Shown: positions 37,255 to 47,148 of the stretch, one piece after another | How the letters are laid out: each line of letters opens with the position of its first letter | How positions within the stretch are numbered: position 1 is the stretch's first letter | Origin: Rothia dentocariosa ATCC 17931 | GTDB taxonomy: Bacteria > Actinomycetota > Actinomycetes > Actinomycetales > Micrococcaceae | NCBI RefSeq assembly: GCF_000164695.2 | Contig: NC_014643.1 | Location: 1,674,001 to 1,738,000 of the forward strand | Reading direction: 5' to 3' | DNA length: 64,000 nt | Translations under genes and position numbers: made by a program | Notes under the pieces: generated by a model | Database searches by the model: none | Told to the model about the DNA's origin: nothing | The model's input: the letters and a program-made list of their open reading frames with translations, nothing else

Positions 37255-38168
37255 GCGAACAGCATCACTCTGGCGAACAGGGGCACTCCGAAGAAGCTGC
37301 GCAGATGTTCCCCACAGACTTTACGCCGGCGGATATTTTTAACGAAATGTATGCCGACTTGGAGAACCTGAACGACCTCATGATGAGCTTCTCAAACGCG
37401 ATCGTCATTCAGGTTGCGATGGATGAAGAGCTAGCCCCGTTCCTCGCAGCGACCGAGCAAGCACAGCCCTCCTTCACTGAAGGCGTAGCAAAATTCTACC
37501 CACGTTATCTTATGCTTGAAGAAGATCAGGTTCCCCTTCTGCTGGTTCGCTCCAAAATTGGGTTAGTCAATGCCGCATCCGCCGTCACGGAAGCTATCAA
37601 CTACGCGACTAACTGTTTGGGGGTTATCAGTGCAGGAACCGCCGGTGGTCTTGCGCAGCACATCAACGTTGGAGATATAGTACTGGGGTCAAATTACCTG
37701 TACACTGATGCCGACGCAACCATTTTTGGATACGAACGCGGGCAGATTCCTGGGATGCCCGTATCCTATGGCGATCGTGACTCGGACTGGGAAGAGGCGA
37801 TTGAAGCGGCGCTTTCAGCTCTTAAATCGGCACAGGAGGAAGGTTCCTGGGCGGTGCACCAAGGGCGGATGCTTGCGGGTAACTCATTCGTGACTGAGTA
37901 CAACGTGAAGGACACCCGAGAGGCCTTCGATGCGGCACTCAGCACCGATATGGAGACCACGGCGATCGCGCAGATCTGCAGTAACTATGATGTTTCTTTT
38001 ATGGCGGTACGCTGCATCTCTGATTTATGCGGCCCAGCAGCAGATCAGGAATTTCATCTTTCGGTCGATGTGGTGGCTCCCCGCTCGGCGCGATATGCGC
38101 TGCAGATTGCCGCTGAGCTCTGGACACAGCAGGAATTACCCGCTCTTGAGTTGAACCTTGAAGACTAA
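37251..38168 (+). CDS. mtnN: 5'-methylthioadenosine/S-adenosylhomocysteine nucleosidase
   Basis: Hydrolyses SAH to adenine and S-ribosylhomocysteine (the LuxS substrate) and MTA to adenine and methylthioribose. The 305-residue product has the PNP_UDP fold: [12 protein letters not shown] near residue 50, [21 protein letters not shown] near 125 (abbreviated), [11 protein letters not shown] near 228 (ribose-binding Glu) and CISDLCG near 252 with the catalytic Asp. A hydrophilic His/Glu-rich extension of about 45 residues precedes the domain, longer than typical (230 total). The GTG start overlaps luxS by four bases, so the two are translationally coupled. Confidence 0.93.
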   Translation: MSEQHHSGEQGHSEEAAQMFPTDFTPADIFNEMYADLENLNDLMMSFSNAIVIQVAMDEELAPFLAATEQAQPSFTEGVAKFYPRYLMLEEDQVPLLLVRSKIGLVNAASAVTEAINYATNCLGVISAGTAGGLAQHINVGDIVLGSNYLYTDADATIFGYERGQIPGMPVSYGDRDSDWEEAIEAALSALKSAQEEGSWAVHQGRMLAGNSFVTEYNVKDTREAFDAALSTDMETTAIAQICSNYDVSFMAVRCISDLCGPAADQEFHLSVDVVAPRSARYALQIAAELWTQQELPALELNLED

Positions 38169-38332
38169 GTGGACGGATCTGCTTAAGAAGACCATGATGC
38201 TTCAGGCCCCAAGTGCTCAGACGGTTGCACAGAAACACTCATTACAAGAAAAATTCCGAGAGAATTCACATTTAAGCCGTCATAGCGTATGGTTAACACA
38301 GCAATAACGTACTCGTGACTCAGGAGAGCACC

Positions 38333-38638
38333 ATGAAAATCTGCCCGACCTTAGCCTCTGCGGCTGGTCTTCTTGGCGGTTACAAGGTCGCATCTACAAC
38401 CGGCAACCGGCCTCTTGGTGGTGCCGTGCTGGGTCTTGCGGGTTTTATTGCTTTCAAGAACTGGAAGCGTAAAGCTGGAGTTGGGCGTGCTACGTTCCTC
38501 ACCGGCGTTTACCTTTCTGCCTTCGGTTACTCCCATCCACTCGCCAAGAAAATTGGCGCGTGGCCGGCAGTCTATACCGTGACTGGCGTAACCGCTCTGT
38601 TGTCGCTCATCGTAGGACGTAAGCGTAAACAGAAATAG
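38333..38638 (+). CDS. Small conserved membrane protein
   Basis: The 101-residue protein starts MKICPTLASAAGLLGGY and carries two or three glycine-rich hydrophobic helices (about residues 7-22, 28-45, 80-95) with a basic tail RKRKQK. Comparable proteins occur in many Actinobacteria without an assigned function. CAGGAGAG lies six bases before the ATG. It is monocistronic: a strong terminator follows 10 bases after the stop. Confidence 0.7.
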   Translation: MKICPTLASAAGLLGGYKVASTTGNRPLGGAVLGLAGFIAFKNWKRKAGVGRATFLTGVYLSAFGYSHPLAKKIGAWPAVYTVTGVTALLSLIVGRKRKQK

Positions 38639-38646
38639 TCTTCAAC

Positions 38647-38689
38647 AAGACGGCGGGTTGGCTATCGTTGCCAAACCCGCCGTCTTTTT
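38647..38689 (+). terminator. Rho-independent terminator
   Basis: AAGACGGCGGGTT pairs with AACCCGCCGTCTT, followed by TTTT. Confidence 0.9.
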
Positions 38690-38866
38690 GCGTTACGGTT
38701 CACTGCAACTAAGAAATCGCAAGGATGCACGGGGAGTACGCTGGGCGCATCCCACAACCTCGATAGGGGAGGTGCACGGCATACGGCAACAAAAGCCACA
38801 CCGCAGAACCAACCAGAACACAAGATTTTCGAGAGGTTACACCGCTAACCCGCGAGGTGAGGAAAA

Positions 38867-40309
38867 ATGAAGAATAACGCTAACTCTGCGGCAACCACCG
38901 CAAATGGCGCTATCTCCACCGAGGATGCGCCCCAGCTATCGCGCGGACTCTCCCTGCGTCACATCATGTTCATTGCGCTTGGCTCGGCAATCGGCACCGG
39001 ACTCTTTTACGGCTCCGCCTCCGCTATTCAACTGGCGGGCCCCGCTGTACTACTCGCCTATGTGATTGGCGGAGCTGCCGTTTTCATGGTGATGCGCGCT
39101 ATGGGGGAGCTCGCACTGGCACACCCCGTATCTGGCGCATTCTCGGAATACGCAACCCGGTATCTGGGACCTTGGGCTGGGTTCGTCACCGGCTGGAGCT
39201 ATGCTCTGGAAATGGCGCTCGTTGCCATCGCGGATGTGACAGCATTTGCAGTATATATGAAATTCTGGTTCCCCCAGTCGCCCTCGTGGATCTGGATCGT
39301 ATCGGTGCTGCTCATTTTGCTCGCCATTAACCTTGCCAAGGTGAAAGCCTTTGGCGAGACAGAATTTTGGTTCACTATTGTCAAGGTAAGCGCTATTATC
39401 GCCATGATTGTGGGCGGAATTATTCTGCTTTTCGTCGGCGTGCAGGCACACACCTCGGTGAAGCCGTCCGTTACGAATCTGTGGGCGCTTGATGGTGGTT
39501 TTATGCCCGAAGGGTTTACTGGTTTCCTGGCATGTTTTACCGTGGTAATGTTTGCCTTTGGCGGTATTGAGAATATCGGTATTGCGGCGGGGGAGGCGGA
39601 AAACCCACGCACGTCGATTCCTAAGGCTATTCGTACTGTGCCGTTCCGCATTCTGATCTTCTATGTGCTGACTCTCTCCGTCATTATGTCGCTCTACCCT
39701 TGGTACTCTGTCACTAAAGAGAACTCGCCTTTTGTGCAGATCTTCGAGAACCTGGGAATTCCGGCGGCAGGATCAATCCTCAACGTGGTTATTATTACCG
39801 CCGCCGTGTCTGCGATGAATGCCGATGTTTACGGTGCCGGGCGTATGATGTACGGGCTGGCAAAGCAGGGGCTGGCCCCGAAATCATTCGGCAAGGTTGC
39901 AAAAAACGGTGCGCCCTGGATGACGACTCTTCTGATGATCGTGGTTATGGCGGTGGGCGTGATCGTGAATATCGCGTTCGAGAATGCTTTTGAAGTAGTC
40001 GCTTCGCTGGCAACATTCGCGACCGTTTTCGTGTGGGTTATGATTCTGCTGGCGCACATCGCCTATAAACGTGGGGGTTGCGAAGACGAAGTGCAGCCCG
40101 TGCGGCTTCCTCTGGTCGTCAGCTATATAACGCTTGCGTTTATGGCGTTCATCGTCGTGCTATTCGGATTCTTCGATGACACTCGTTTGGCTCTTGTTGT
40201 TGGCGCTATATGGTGTGTTTTCCTTCTCGCGTACTATCGCCTAGCGGTAGCGCCACGGTTGGCAAAGAACACAAAACTGGCGATCACGTCTGATGCTCAG
40301 GATGGATAA
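38867..40309 (+). CDS. Amino-acid permease, APC superfamily (AAT family; ProY/HutT-like)
   Basis: The 480-residue, 12-helix membrane transporter should import amino acids with protons. The family signature of helix 1 is RHIMFIALGSAIGTGLFYGSA near residue 30 (abbreviated), followed by MGELALAHPVSGAFSEYA near 87. The segment AFGGIENIGIAAGEAENPRTSIPKA near 225-248 (abbreviated) is the AAT signature. Similarity of style to proline/histidine permeases suggests a small amino acid, but the substrate is not readable. RBS GAGGTGAGGA precedes the ATG. Confidence 0.88.
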   Translation: MKNNANSAATTANGAISTEDAPQLSRGLSLRHIMFIALGSAIGTGLFYGSASAIQLAGPAVLLAYVIGGAAVFMVMRAMGELALAHPVSGAFSEYATRYLGPWAGFVTGWSYALEMALVAIADVTAFAVYMKFWFPQSPSWIWIVSVLLILLAINLAKVKAFGETEFWFTIVKVSAIIAMIVGGIILLFVGVQAHTSVKPSVTNLWALDGGFMPEGFTGFLACFTVVMFAFGGIENIGIAAGEAENPRTSIPKAIRTVPFRILIFYVLTLSVIMSLYPWYSVTKENSPFVQIFENLGIPAAGSILNVVIITAAVSAMNADVYGAGRMMYGLAKQGLAPKSFGKVAKNGAPWMTTLLMIVVMAVGVIVNIAFENAFEVVASLATFATVFVWVMILLAHIAYKRGGCEDEVQPVRLPLVVSYITLAFMAFIVVLFGFFDDTRLALVVGAIWCVFLLAYYRLAVAPRLAKNTKLAITSDAQDG

Positions 40310-40391
40310 ATGCGGTATTGCGGGCGGAAATGCTAGGCCTAAATACGGAATGTGCTGCGGCGGTAATCTTTCAAAATCCGTAAAAGTAGCG

Positions 40392-40397
40392 TAGAAT
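40392..40397 (+). promoter_or_regulatory. Candidate -10 element for rpsO
   Basis: TAGAAT lies about 115 bases before the rpsO start, with only a weak -35 (TTTCAA). The leader between contains GC-rich short palindromes (e.g. GTCCGCGGCAGAAGAC, 40416-40431), compatible with S15 autoregulation known in other bacteria. Confidence 0.4.
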
Positions 40398-40512
40398 ATG
40401 TTAAACGCGTGTCTGCGGTCCGCGGCAGAAGACGTGAGGGGCATACGCCCAAAACCCCGGCGACATACGGTCGTACGGGCAGCTACGCGGCACTAACTCT
40501 AGGAGTTATACA

Positions 40513-40782
40513 GTGGCATTGGATCCCGCTATCAAGCAGGAAATCATCAAGGAATACGCAACTCACGAGGGTGACACTGGTTCTCCCGAGGTGCAGATTG
40601 CAGTTCTGTCTCGTCGAATCTCCGATCTGACTGAGCATTTGAAGTTCCACAAGCACGATCACCACTCCCGTCGTGGTCTGATGATCCTCGTGGGTCGTCG
40701 TCGCAATATGCTAGGCTACCTCAAGGATATTGATATTGAACGCTACCGTTCGCTCATTGAGCGTCTTGGTCTGCGTCGCTAA
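40513..40782 (+). CDS. rpsO: 30S ribosomal protein S15 (uS15)
   Basis: Primary-binding protein of the 30S platform. The 89-residue length and motifs are fully typical: [42 protein letters not shown] (around residue 36) and the C-terminal [12 protein letters not shown]. The GTG start follows AGGAG at normal distance. The gene is followed by a terminator-like hairpin and then pnp, the classic rpsO-pnp pair. Confidence 0.97.
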   Translation: MALDPAIKQEIIKEYATHEGDTGSPEVQIAVLSRRISDLTEHLKFHKHDHHSRRGLMILVGRRRNMLGYLKDIDIERYRSLIERLGLRR

Positions 40783-40810
40783 GGTTTTCGTACCTTGCAG
40801 GTAACGCTAA

Positions 40811-40850
40811 GCGGGCGCATCCTCCGTCGCACGGCGGGGGATGCGCCCGC
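40811..40850 (+). terminator. Hairpin between rpsO and pnp
   Basis: GCGGGCGCATCC pairs with GGATGCGCCCGC around a 16-base loop that itself can fold (CCGTCGCACGG). A short TTAT tail follows, so read-through into pnp is likely. In other bacteria this region is a processing site for PNPase autoregulation. Confidence 0.6.
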
Positions 40851-41062
40851 GTTATCATGTACGGAAACCCGTCCATTTTTCAGATAAACAGTTTATAAAG
40901 AGTGCTCGTTCCAGGCACGCCCCGGTGCGGTCCTCGGTAGCGAATTACGGAATACTCCTGTGTACAACAGAGGTTCAGGGTACGACGTCCGTGGTTTCCT
41001 ATCGAAGGCCGATAGATTGGGTGAAAACGGCGACGGGCACACGAACACAGAAAGAAGGAATC

Positions 41063-43282
41063 GTGGAAGGTCCCGAAATCCAATTCTCTGAAGTAGAAAT
41101 TGACAATGGTATTCATGGCAAACGCCATGTACGTTTTGAAACTGGCCGTCTCGCCAAACAAGCGGCAGGATCCGTGCTCGTCACGATTGATGACGAAACA
41201 ACGCTGCTTTCAGCAACCGCAATTGGTAAATCTCCCCGCGAGGGCTTTGACTTCTTCCCGCTGACCGTAGACGTTGAAGAGCGCATGTACGCCGCCGGTA
41301 AAATTCCCGGTTCGTTCTTCCGCCGCGAGGGGCGACCCCCGACCGAGGCGATTCTTGCGGCACGTCTAATCGACCGTCCGCTGCGCCCCGCTTTTACCAA
41401 GGGTATTCGTAACGAAGTGCAGGTTGTCGTCACCGTTCTGACCATCGAGCCAGACGAAATTTACAATACCTTTGCGATTAACGCAGCATCCGCATCAACC
41501 GCGTTATCGGGTGCGCCCTTTAGCGGGCCTATCGGTGGTGTGCGTATGGCCCTTATTGACGGGCAGTGGGTGTGCTTCCCCAAATACTCTCAGCTGGAAA
41601 ACGCCGTATTCGATATGGCTGTGGCCGGTCGCATCGTGACCAAGGCCGATGGCAGTGAAGACGTTGCGATCATGATGGTAGAGGCAGAGGCAACCGATAA
41701 TTCTTGGAAGCTCATCAAGGAAGACGGACACGCTGCTCCCACCGAAGAGATCGTGGCTGAAGGTTTGGAGGCTGCGAAGCCCTTTATTGCTGCTCTGTGC
41801 AAGGCGCAGGTTGATCTTGTTGAGCGTGCCGGTAAACCCGATCTGGAGCTTCCCTACTTCGGCGGGCATGGTGAAGACGTTGACGCCGCCGTGAAGGACT
41901 TCGCGGGCGAGCGCCTCGTGGAAGTTTACTCCATCGCGGGTAAACAGGACCGTGAAGCCGCTGCCGCTGAGCTTGAAGCCGAGCTGATGGAAGCCCTCAC
42001 CGGGGAAGGTAAAGAGTTTGAGGAGCGCGCTAATGAAGTTTCAGTGGCGTTTGCGGCTCTTACCAAGCACACCGTGCGCCAGCGCATCCTCACTGAACAG
42101 GTGCGCATTGATGGTCGCGGACTCACCGATATTCGTCAGTTGACCGCCGAGGTTGAAGTACTGCCGCGCGTGCACGGTTCGGCGATTTTTGAGCGCGGCG
42201 AAACCCAGATTATGGGCGTGACTACCTTGAATATGCTCAAGCTGGAACAGCAGCTCGATTCGCTGTACCCGGTCACGTCCAAGCGTTACATTCACCACTA
42301 CAACTTCCCGCCGTACTCTACCGGCGAGACCGGCCGTGTTGGTTCGCCCAAGCGCCGCGAAATCGGTCACGGTGCACTTGCGGAACGTGCACTTACCCCG
42401 GTGCTGCCCTCACGCGAGGAATTCCCCTACGCGATCCGCCAGGTCTCTGAGGCTCTGGGCTCGAACGGCTCCACGTCGATGGGCTCGGTCTGCGCTTCGA
42501 CCCTGTCGCTGCTCAATGCCGGTGTGCCTCTGCGCGCGCCCGTTGCAGGTATCGCAATGGGTCTTGTCTCTGATGAGGTTGATGGCGAAACTCGTTACGC
42601 CGCACTGACCGATATTCTGGGTGCCGAAGATGCCCTAGGCGATATGGACTTCAAGGTCGCCGGTACCAGCGAATTTGTGACTGCTATTCAGCTGGACACC
42701 AAGCTCGACGGTATTCCTGCATCTGTGCTGGCGGGCGCACTGACCCAGGCACGTGAGGCTCGCCTGCACATTCTGGATGTGCTCACCGCAGCCATCGATG
42801 CCCCTGATGAGATGAGCGAATTTGCGCCGCGCATCATCTCGGTGAAGGTTCCGGTCGCTAAGATCGGCGAGGTGATCGGCCCGAAGGGCAAGATGATTAA
42901 CCAGATTCAGGAAGATACCGGTGCCGATATTTCGATTGAAGACGATGGTACTGTCTTTATCGGTGCAACCGACGGTCCTTCGGCTGAGGCTGCACGCACC
43001 GCTATCAACGCGATCGCGAACCCGCAGGTTCCCGAGGTCGGCGAGCGCTACCTGGGTACCGTTGTGAAGGTGACCGATTTCGGTGCGTTCATTTCGCTTA
43101 CCCCTGGTAAGGACGGTCTGCTTCATATTTCTGAGATGCGCAAGCTCAACGGTGGTAAGCGTGTGGTGGATGCCGAAGACGTTGTTTCGGTGGGGCAGAA
43201 GGTGCAGGTTGAGATCACTAAGATTGACGATCGCGGCAAGCTTTCGCTCTCCCCGGTGATTGATGCTGAGGATGCCGAGTAG
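41063..43282 (+). CDS. pnp: Polynucleotide phosphorylase / guanosine pentaphosphate synthetase
   Basis: 3'-to-5' phosphorolytic exoribonuclease of mRNA decay; the actinobacterial form also has ppGpp-synthetic history in its name. In the 739-residue protein, two RNase PH domains are seen: one with [21 protein letters not shown] near residue 75 (abbreviated), the second with the phosphate-binding region [21 protein letters not shown] near 470 (abbreviated). A KH domain ([20 protein letters not shown] near 610) and an S1 domain ([20 protein letters not shown] near 675) close the protein. GTG at 41063 follows AAGAAGGAATC; upstream in-frame codons are not family-like. Confidence 0.96.
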   Translation: MEGPEIQFSEVEIDNGIHGKRHVRFETGRLAKQAAGSVLVTIDDETTLLSATAIGKSPREGFDFFPLTVDVEERMYAAGKIPGSFFRREGRPPTEAILAARLIDRPLRPAFTKGIRNEVQVVVTVLTIEPDEIYNTFAINAASASTALSGAPFSGPIGGVRMALIDGQWVCFPKYSQLENAVFDMAVAGRIVTKADGSEDVAIMMVEAEATDNSWKLIKEDGHAAPTEEIVAEGLEAAKPFIAALCKAQVDLVERAGKPDLELPYFGGHGEDVDAAVKDFAGERLVEVYSIAGKQDREAAAAELEAELMEALTGEGKEFEERANEVSVAFAALTKHTVRQRILTEQVRIDGRGLTDIRQLTAEVEVLPRVHGSAIFERGETQIMGVTTLNMLKLEQQLDSLYPVTSKRYIHHYNFPPYSTGETGRVGSPKRREIGHGALAERALTPVLPSREEFPYAIRQVSEALGSNGSTSMGSVCASTLSLLNAGVPLRAPVAGIAMGLVSDEVDGETRYAALTDILGAEDALGDMDFKVAGTSEFVTAIQLDTKLDGIPASVLAGALTQAREARLHILDVLTAAIDAPDEMSEFAPRIISVKVPVAKIGEVIGPKGKMINQIQEDTGADISIEDDGTVFIGATDGPSAEAARTAINAIANPQVPEVGERYLGTVVKVTDFGAFISLTPGKDGLLHISEMRKLNGGKRVVDAEDVVSVGQKVQVEITKIDDRGKLSLSPVIDAEDAE

Positions 43283-43349
43283 AAACTCTCCCCGATATAA
43301 ACCGCACCTTGACTAAGGAACTTGCTGGTTTTTCTGTCGGATAAGCAGC

Positions 43350-43397
43350 GCCAGCTCGTCCTGAGACTCCTGAGGGTTGTTCTCATGATGGGCTGGC
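43350..43397 (+). terminator. Hairpin after pnp
   Basis: GCCAGCTCGTC pairs with GATGGGCTGGC (three G-U pairs) and an inner CTGAGA/TCTCA stem; GTTT follows. Moderate terminator. Confidence 0.5.
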
Positions 43398-43456
43398 GTT
43401 TACTCTGACTTGTACGGCTCGCTATATACATTTGGTTTGCTAAGGATTATTCACTA

Positions 43457-44788
43457 ATGCCTATTTCTCTTCCCGTTGCGCGCGATGAGATTACCGCTGA
43501 GCTCGACTATGAACGCGGTCGCCTGGTTTACGAGGGCGTAAATGGTAATGAAGTTCGCCGATCGATTTTGCCCGGTGGTGTTCGGGTGATAACGGAGCGG
43601 ATGCCTGGCACCCGCGGCGTTTCCCTCGGATTCTGGGTGGGGGTCGGCTCCCGGGATGAAGCACCCGGTATGTTGGGGTCTACCCACTTTTTGGAGCACC
43701 TGCTCTTTAAAGGAACTCCGTCTCGAACTGCTTTTGATATTGCCCAGGCATTCGACGCGGTGGGAGGCGAATCAAACGCCCTCACTGCGAAGGAACATAC
43801 CTGCTATTATGCGCGTGTACTTGACGATGATACCCCGATGGCGGTTGATGTTCTGGCTGATATGGTGAGTAACGCTTTGCTCGATCCAGAGCATCTGGAG
43901 CAGGAGCGCGGGGTGATTCTGGAAGAGATTGCCATGGACCAGGATGATCCTACGGACGTTGCCTTCGAGAATTTTGTAGAACAGCTTATGGGCCAGAACC
44001 CGCTGGGTCGCCCGATTGGTGGTACTCCGCAGGAGATTATGCAGGTTCCGCGGGATGCTGTGTGGGAACATTACAAAAAGTATTACACGCCGGATCGCCT
44101 CGTCATCTCGGCGGCTGGGTCGCTGGAGCACTCGCACATCGTAAACCTTGTGTTGGATGCGCTCACCCGCTACGGCTGGAACCTTCTTGAGGGTGTGGTT
44201 CCGGTACCGCGCCGTGTGCGTACTGAGAGCGGTATTGTCCCGTTTTCCAAACTGCACGAGGTGCAGAAGGGCTTTGAACAGACCAATATTGTGATGGGGT
44301 GCCCGAGTATTATCGCTGGGGATGAGCGCCGCTACGCGATGAGTGTGCTGTCGAGTGCTTTTGGGTCGGGCATGTCTTCGCGGCTTTTCCAAGAGATTCG
44401 TGAAAAACGCGGGCTGGCGTACAGTACGTTTGCGTTCTCGGGCGCCTACTCCGATGCGGGGTATTTCGGCATGTACGCAGGGTGCTTGCCCGCTAAAACC
44501 GAGCAGGTGTGTGAACTCTTGCAGTATGAGTTTGATAAGTTGGTGTCCGCAGGAATTACTGAGGAAGAGCTCAGTAAAGTACGTGGGCAGCTGGCCGGTT
44601 CAACTGTTTTGGGCAGTGAGGACTCGGGTTCTCGGATGTCCCGACTGGGGCGTGCCGAGCTGGACTCAGGGAAATTCACGAGCACCGATGAGCTATTGGA
44701 AAAAATTCGTGCGGTTACCCTTGACGATGTGCACGACCTTGCCAGGTATCTGGGGGAGCAGCAGATGATCACTACGATTGTGCGCTAA
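43457..44788 (+). CDS. M16 family zinc metallopeptidase (processing-peptidase-like)
   Basis: The 443-residue member of the M16B group shows the inverted zinc motif HFLEH at residues 77-81 (STHFLEHLLFKGT) and the distal Glu in ERGVILEEIAMDQDDP near 157. The second half contains EIREKRGLAYSTFAF near 315 and a C-terminal SRMSRLGRAEL segment. It follows pnp in Actinobacteria with great regularity (Rv2782c position), but its substrate is not known. A strong terminator follows. Confidence 0.92.
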   Translation: MPISLPVARDEITAELDYERGRLVYEGVNGNEVRRSILPGGVRVITERMPGTRGVSLGFWVGVGSRDEAPGMLGSTHFLEHLLFKGTPSRTAFDIAQAFDAVGGESNALTAKEHTCYYARVLDDDTPMAVDVLADMVSNALLDPEHLEQERGVILEEIAMDQDDPTDVAFENFVEQLMGQNPLGRPIGGTPQEIMQVPRDAVWEHYKKYYTPDRLVISAAGSLEHSHIVNLVLDALTRYGWNLLEGVVPVPRRVRTESGIVPFSKLHEVQKGFEQTNIVMGCPSIIAGDERRYAMSVLSSAFGSGMSSRLFQEIREKRGLAYSTFAFSGAYSDAGYFGMYAGCLPAKTEQVCELLQYEFDKLVSAGITEEELSKVRGQLAGSTVLGSEDSGSRMSRLGRAELDSGKFTSTDELLEKIRAVTLDDVHDLARYLGEQQMITTIVR

Positions 44789-44811
44789 CACCCTTTATTA
44801 TTCCCGAAAAC

Positions 44812-44875
44812 CCCGCAGCGCGTAGACGTTCTCGTGTCTGATGACGAAAACGTCTGTGTCCCTGCGGGATTTGTT
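44812..44875 (+). terminator. Rho-independent terminator after the M16 gene
   Basis: Outer CCCGCAG/CTGCGGG and inner AGACGTT/AACGTCT stems make a nested hairpin, followed by ATTTGTT. Confidence 0.75.
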
Positions 44876-44940
44876 ATATGGTGGCATGTAATGCGGTAAG
44901 GAGTATTCATAGAGAGAAGGCTGGGGGAGGAAAGAAGCTT

Positions 44941-46014
44941 ATGCGAGACCTATATATTGACGTATCGCACGAAGTACTTGAAGACCTGAAGGTCCGTTTG
45001 CGGGGTGCACGTTTTCCTGTTGTTCTAGATGAACAGGAAAGTAGCGCAGGAATCTCGGTCGAGTTTATGAAAAATCTCGTGGACTATTGGCTTACCGAGT
45101 ATAACTGGGCGGCGCAACAGAAAATATTGAACTCGTATCGTCATGGCATCTATACAATACAGGGCAAAGAGCTGCACGCTCTTCATGAGCAAAGTCCACA
45201 AAATCTTGGTACAGTTCTGCTGATTCACGGCTGGCCCGATTCTTTCTTACGGTATATTCCGGTGATTCATCCTCTTGTTGAGGCGGAGTATAACGTTGTT
45301 GTTCCCTCGCTTCCCGGATTCGCTTTCTCGGAACAGCTGGAAAAACATACTGTCGCAGATATTGCCGAGCGGCTCCATACGTTGATGGAACAGTTGGGTT
45401 ATGAACACTATATGGTACACGGCGGTGATTGGGGAGCCTCGATTGGTCAGCAGATGGCGCTGCGTTATCCGCAGAGTATCCTGAAACTGCACTTGACCGA
45501 TGTCCCGTTTTCAAACCAGTATTCTCTCGATAGGAGCACGCTTTCGGATGCAGAACAAGATTATTTGAACCGGGTTGCGCGTTGGTCGCAGGTTGAAGGC
45601 GGTTACTATATGCTGCTTTCCACAAAACCTTTGACTGTTTCTTACGGTTTTGCCGATTCACCAGTATTTTTGGCTGCTTTTATGGCGGAGAAAATGCAGT
45701 CGTGGAGCGAAAACGGGATTTCATGGGATATTATTATCGCAAATACGATGCTGTACTGGATAACGAATACCGGGCACTCTGCCGCAAGGATATATCGGGA
45801 GGCTTTGGGCACCGGGAATATACAGCAGGGTAGGGTAGAGGTGCCAACCGCATTCGCGATTTTCCCGCACGATATCAGTAATCCTCCACGCGAATATGCG
45901 GAACGGTTTTTCAATGTTGTTAGGTTTACACATCCTGAGCGCGGCGGACACTTTGCGGCTCTGGAGGAGCCGGAGCTTTTCGTTCAAGACCTCCTGGAAT
46001 TTCTGGCAGCCTAA
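44941..46014 (+). CDS. Epoxide-hydrolase-like alpha/beta hydrolase
   Basis: The 357-residue protein has the epoxide hydrolase N-terminal domain (IDVSHEVLEDLKVRLRGARFP at the start, abbreviated). The alpha/beta hydrolase fold follows, with oxyanion motif HGWPDSF near residue 98, nucleophile Asp in HGGDWGASIGQ near 162 and catalytic His in GGHFAALEEPE near 335. The microsomal-type family acts on epoxides such as juvenile-hormone-like or xenobiotic compounds; the substrate here is unknown. ATG at 44941 (GGGGGAGGAAAG upstream) is preferred over one at 44878. It starts an accessory stretch inserted before dapB. Confidence 0.85.
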   Translation: MRDLYIDVSHEVLEDLKVRLRGARFPVVLDEQESSAGISVEFMKNLVDYWLTEYNWAAQQKILNSYRHGIYTIQGKELHALHEQSPQNLGTVLLIHGWPDSFLRYIPVIHPLVEAEYNVVVPSLPGFAFSEQLEKHTVADIAERLHTLMEQLGYEHYMVHGGDWGASIGQQMALRYPQSILKLHLTDVPFSNQYSLDRSTLSDAEQDYLNRVARWSQVEGGYYMLLSTKPLTVSYGFADSPVFLAAFMAEKMQSWSENGISWDIIIANTMLYWITNTGHSAARIYREALGTGNIQQGRVEVPTAFAIFPHDISNPPREYAERFFNVVRFTHPERGGHFAALEEPELFVQDLLEFLAA

Positions 46015-46033
46015 TCGTGCTGACCTTAACTTT

Positions 46034-46999
46034 TTACCGATCTGCTAGATATGCCTCTGCATCAGTGCAAAGCATATCGGCCGTGTAATCCTCCGATAAA
46101 AGAATCCGCAGAGCCTTCAGGAGGCGCGTTTGCCCTTCACACTCGAAGAACAGCTCGTACTGGGCGTGGGCGACGCGGGCAGCAAGATCAACTTGAGAGT
46201 ATGCGGGACTGCTCAATTCACCAAGCGTATCCGCGAGAATGCTGTACTTCTGCATGAGCCGCTCACTGTCGGCAAAAATCTCATCGTCAGACGTGCGAAA
46301 CAGCTCGTGCCAGTCAAGCTTGGGAATACCGACTGGATTCACCACATCCTCCGAGCCTATTTCCTGAAGGAAGGAACGCAGATCATCCACGGGCCAGGTG
46401 ACGGATTCAAGAAGACGTATACCAAGGTCCGCGAAGACTGCCAGATCTTTACCCTGATCCGCCAGCTCGCGGCAGAGGTCTGGTAGTTTAAGCAGACACG
46501 CATGCCGATCAAGGTAATCTTGAAGATCACGTGTGAGGTCTTCAACCGAATAATCTTTTCCCACAAGCCCCTCAATCGCACAGCTAACACGCCTGCGCGG
46601 GTCTGGCTCAAAATACGAGCTGTAGTGGGCATTGACGATTTTCCACAGGATGCGAAGATCGTATCCTGCCAGGGTCGTATCTCTTGGAGCGGCAGTAGAT
46701 ATGTGATGGGAAGTTACCGCCTCGTCGAAAGCTTCTAGAAGGATAGAATATTTGCCCATGATCCATTCGCTCTCCAGAAACTTTGGGTTTGTTCGGAGCT
46801 CGGCAGGATCGCGTGGAGCTGCCATATCTTCGGGCTCTAACCCCCGCATAAAAGCCTTAACATCCCAACCGTGCTGTGGAGACCGCGCAAGCAGACGAAG
46901 ACAGAGACTTATGTAGAAACTAAAGTCTTCTTCACGCTCTACAAACTCTTGAAGAAGAGACTCTAATATATCGTGTGATGTTTCCTGCTGTGACTCCAT
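46034..46999 (-). CDS. Unrecognised protein with internal tandem duplication
   Basis: The 321-residue, acidic, mainly helical protein has no recognised family, no signal and no membrane helix. Residues of about 20-170 and 185-320 are two copies of the same unit. Matching positions are LRLLARSPQHGW versus IRLLESVTWPV, LEPEDMAAPRD versus IGSEDVVNPVG, MGKYSILLEAF versus MQKYSILADTL, IVNAHYSSYFE versus VAHAQYELFFE, and DYSVEDLTRDLQDYL versus DYTADMLCTDAEAYL. It is convergent with the hydrolase gene (20-base gap) and divergent from the next gene. Function is unknown. Confidence 0.7.
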   Translation of the reverse strand: MESQQETSHDILESLLQEFVEREEDFSFYISLCLRLLARSPQHGWDVKAFMRGLEPEDMAAPRDPAELRTNPKFLESEWIMGKYSILLEAFDEAVTSHHISTAAPRDTTLAGYDLRILWKIVNAHYSSYFEPDPRRRVSCAIEGLVGKDYSVEDLTRDLQDYLDRHACLLKLPDLCRELADQGKDLAVFADLGIRLLESVTWPVDDLRSFLQEIGSEDVVNPVGIPKLDWHELFRTSDDEIFADSERLMQKYSILADTLGELSSPAYSQVDLAARVAHAQYELFFECEGQTRLLKALRILLSEDYTADMLCTDAEAYLADR

Positions 47000-47148
47000 A
47001 GAATCCCTTTGATATTGGGTATAGGGGCGGTGCTTTTATGGTAGAGATTATCGTGTACAGCTTTCACGAGTTTCTCATGAGGAGATTCCTCCCTGTTTCA
47101 CTTTATCCTTGTGCTAAGGTTGGGAGAATTCGCGAAAGGAACCCCGCT

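Noticed and set aside
38658..38870. 70-codon + strand open frame
   Set aside because: Begins inside the terminator stem of the preceding gene and ends overlapping the permease start; no ribosome-binding site.
46130..46486. 118-codon + strand open frame opposite 46034-46999
   Set aside because: The - strand gene shows a meaningful internal protein duplication, which fixes the true coding strand.
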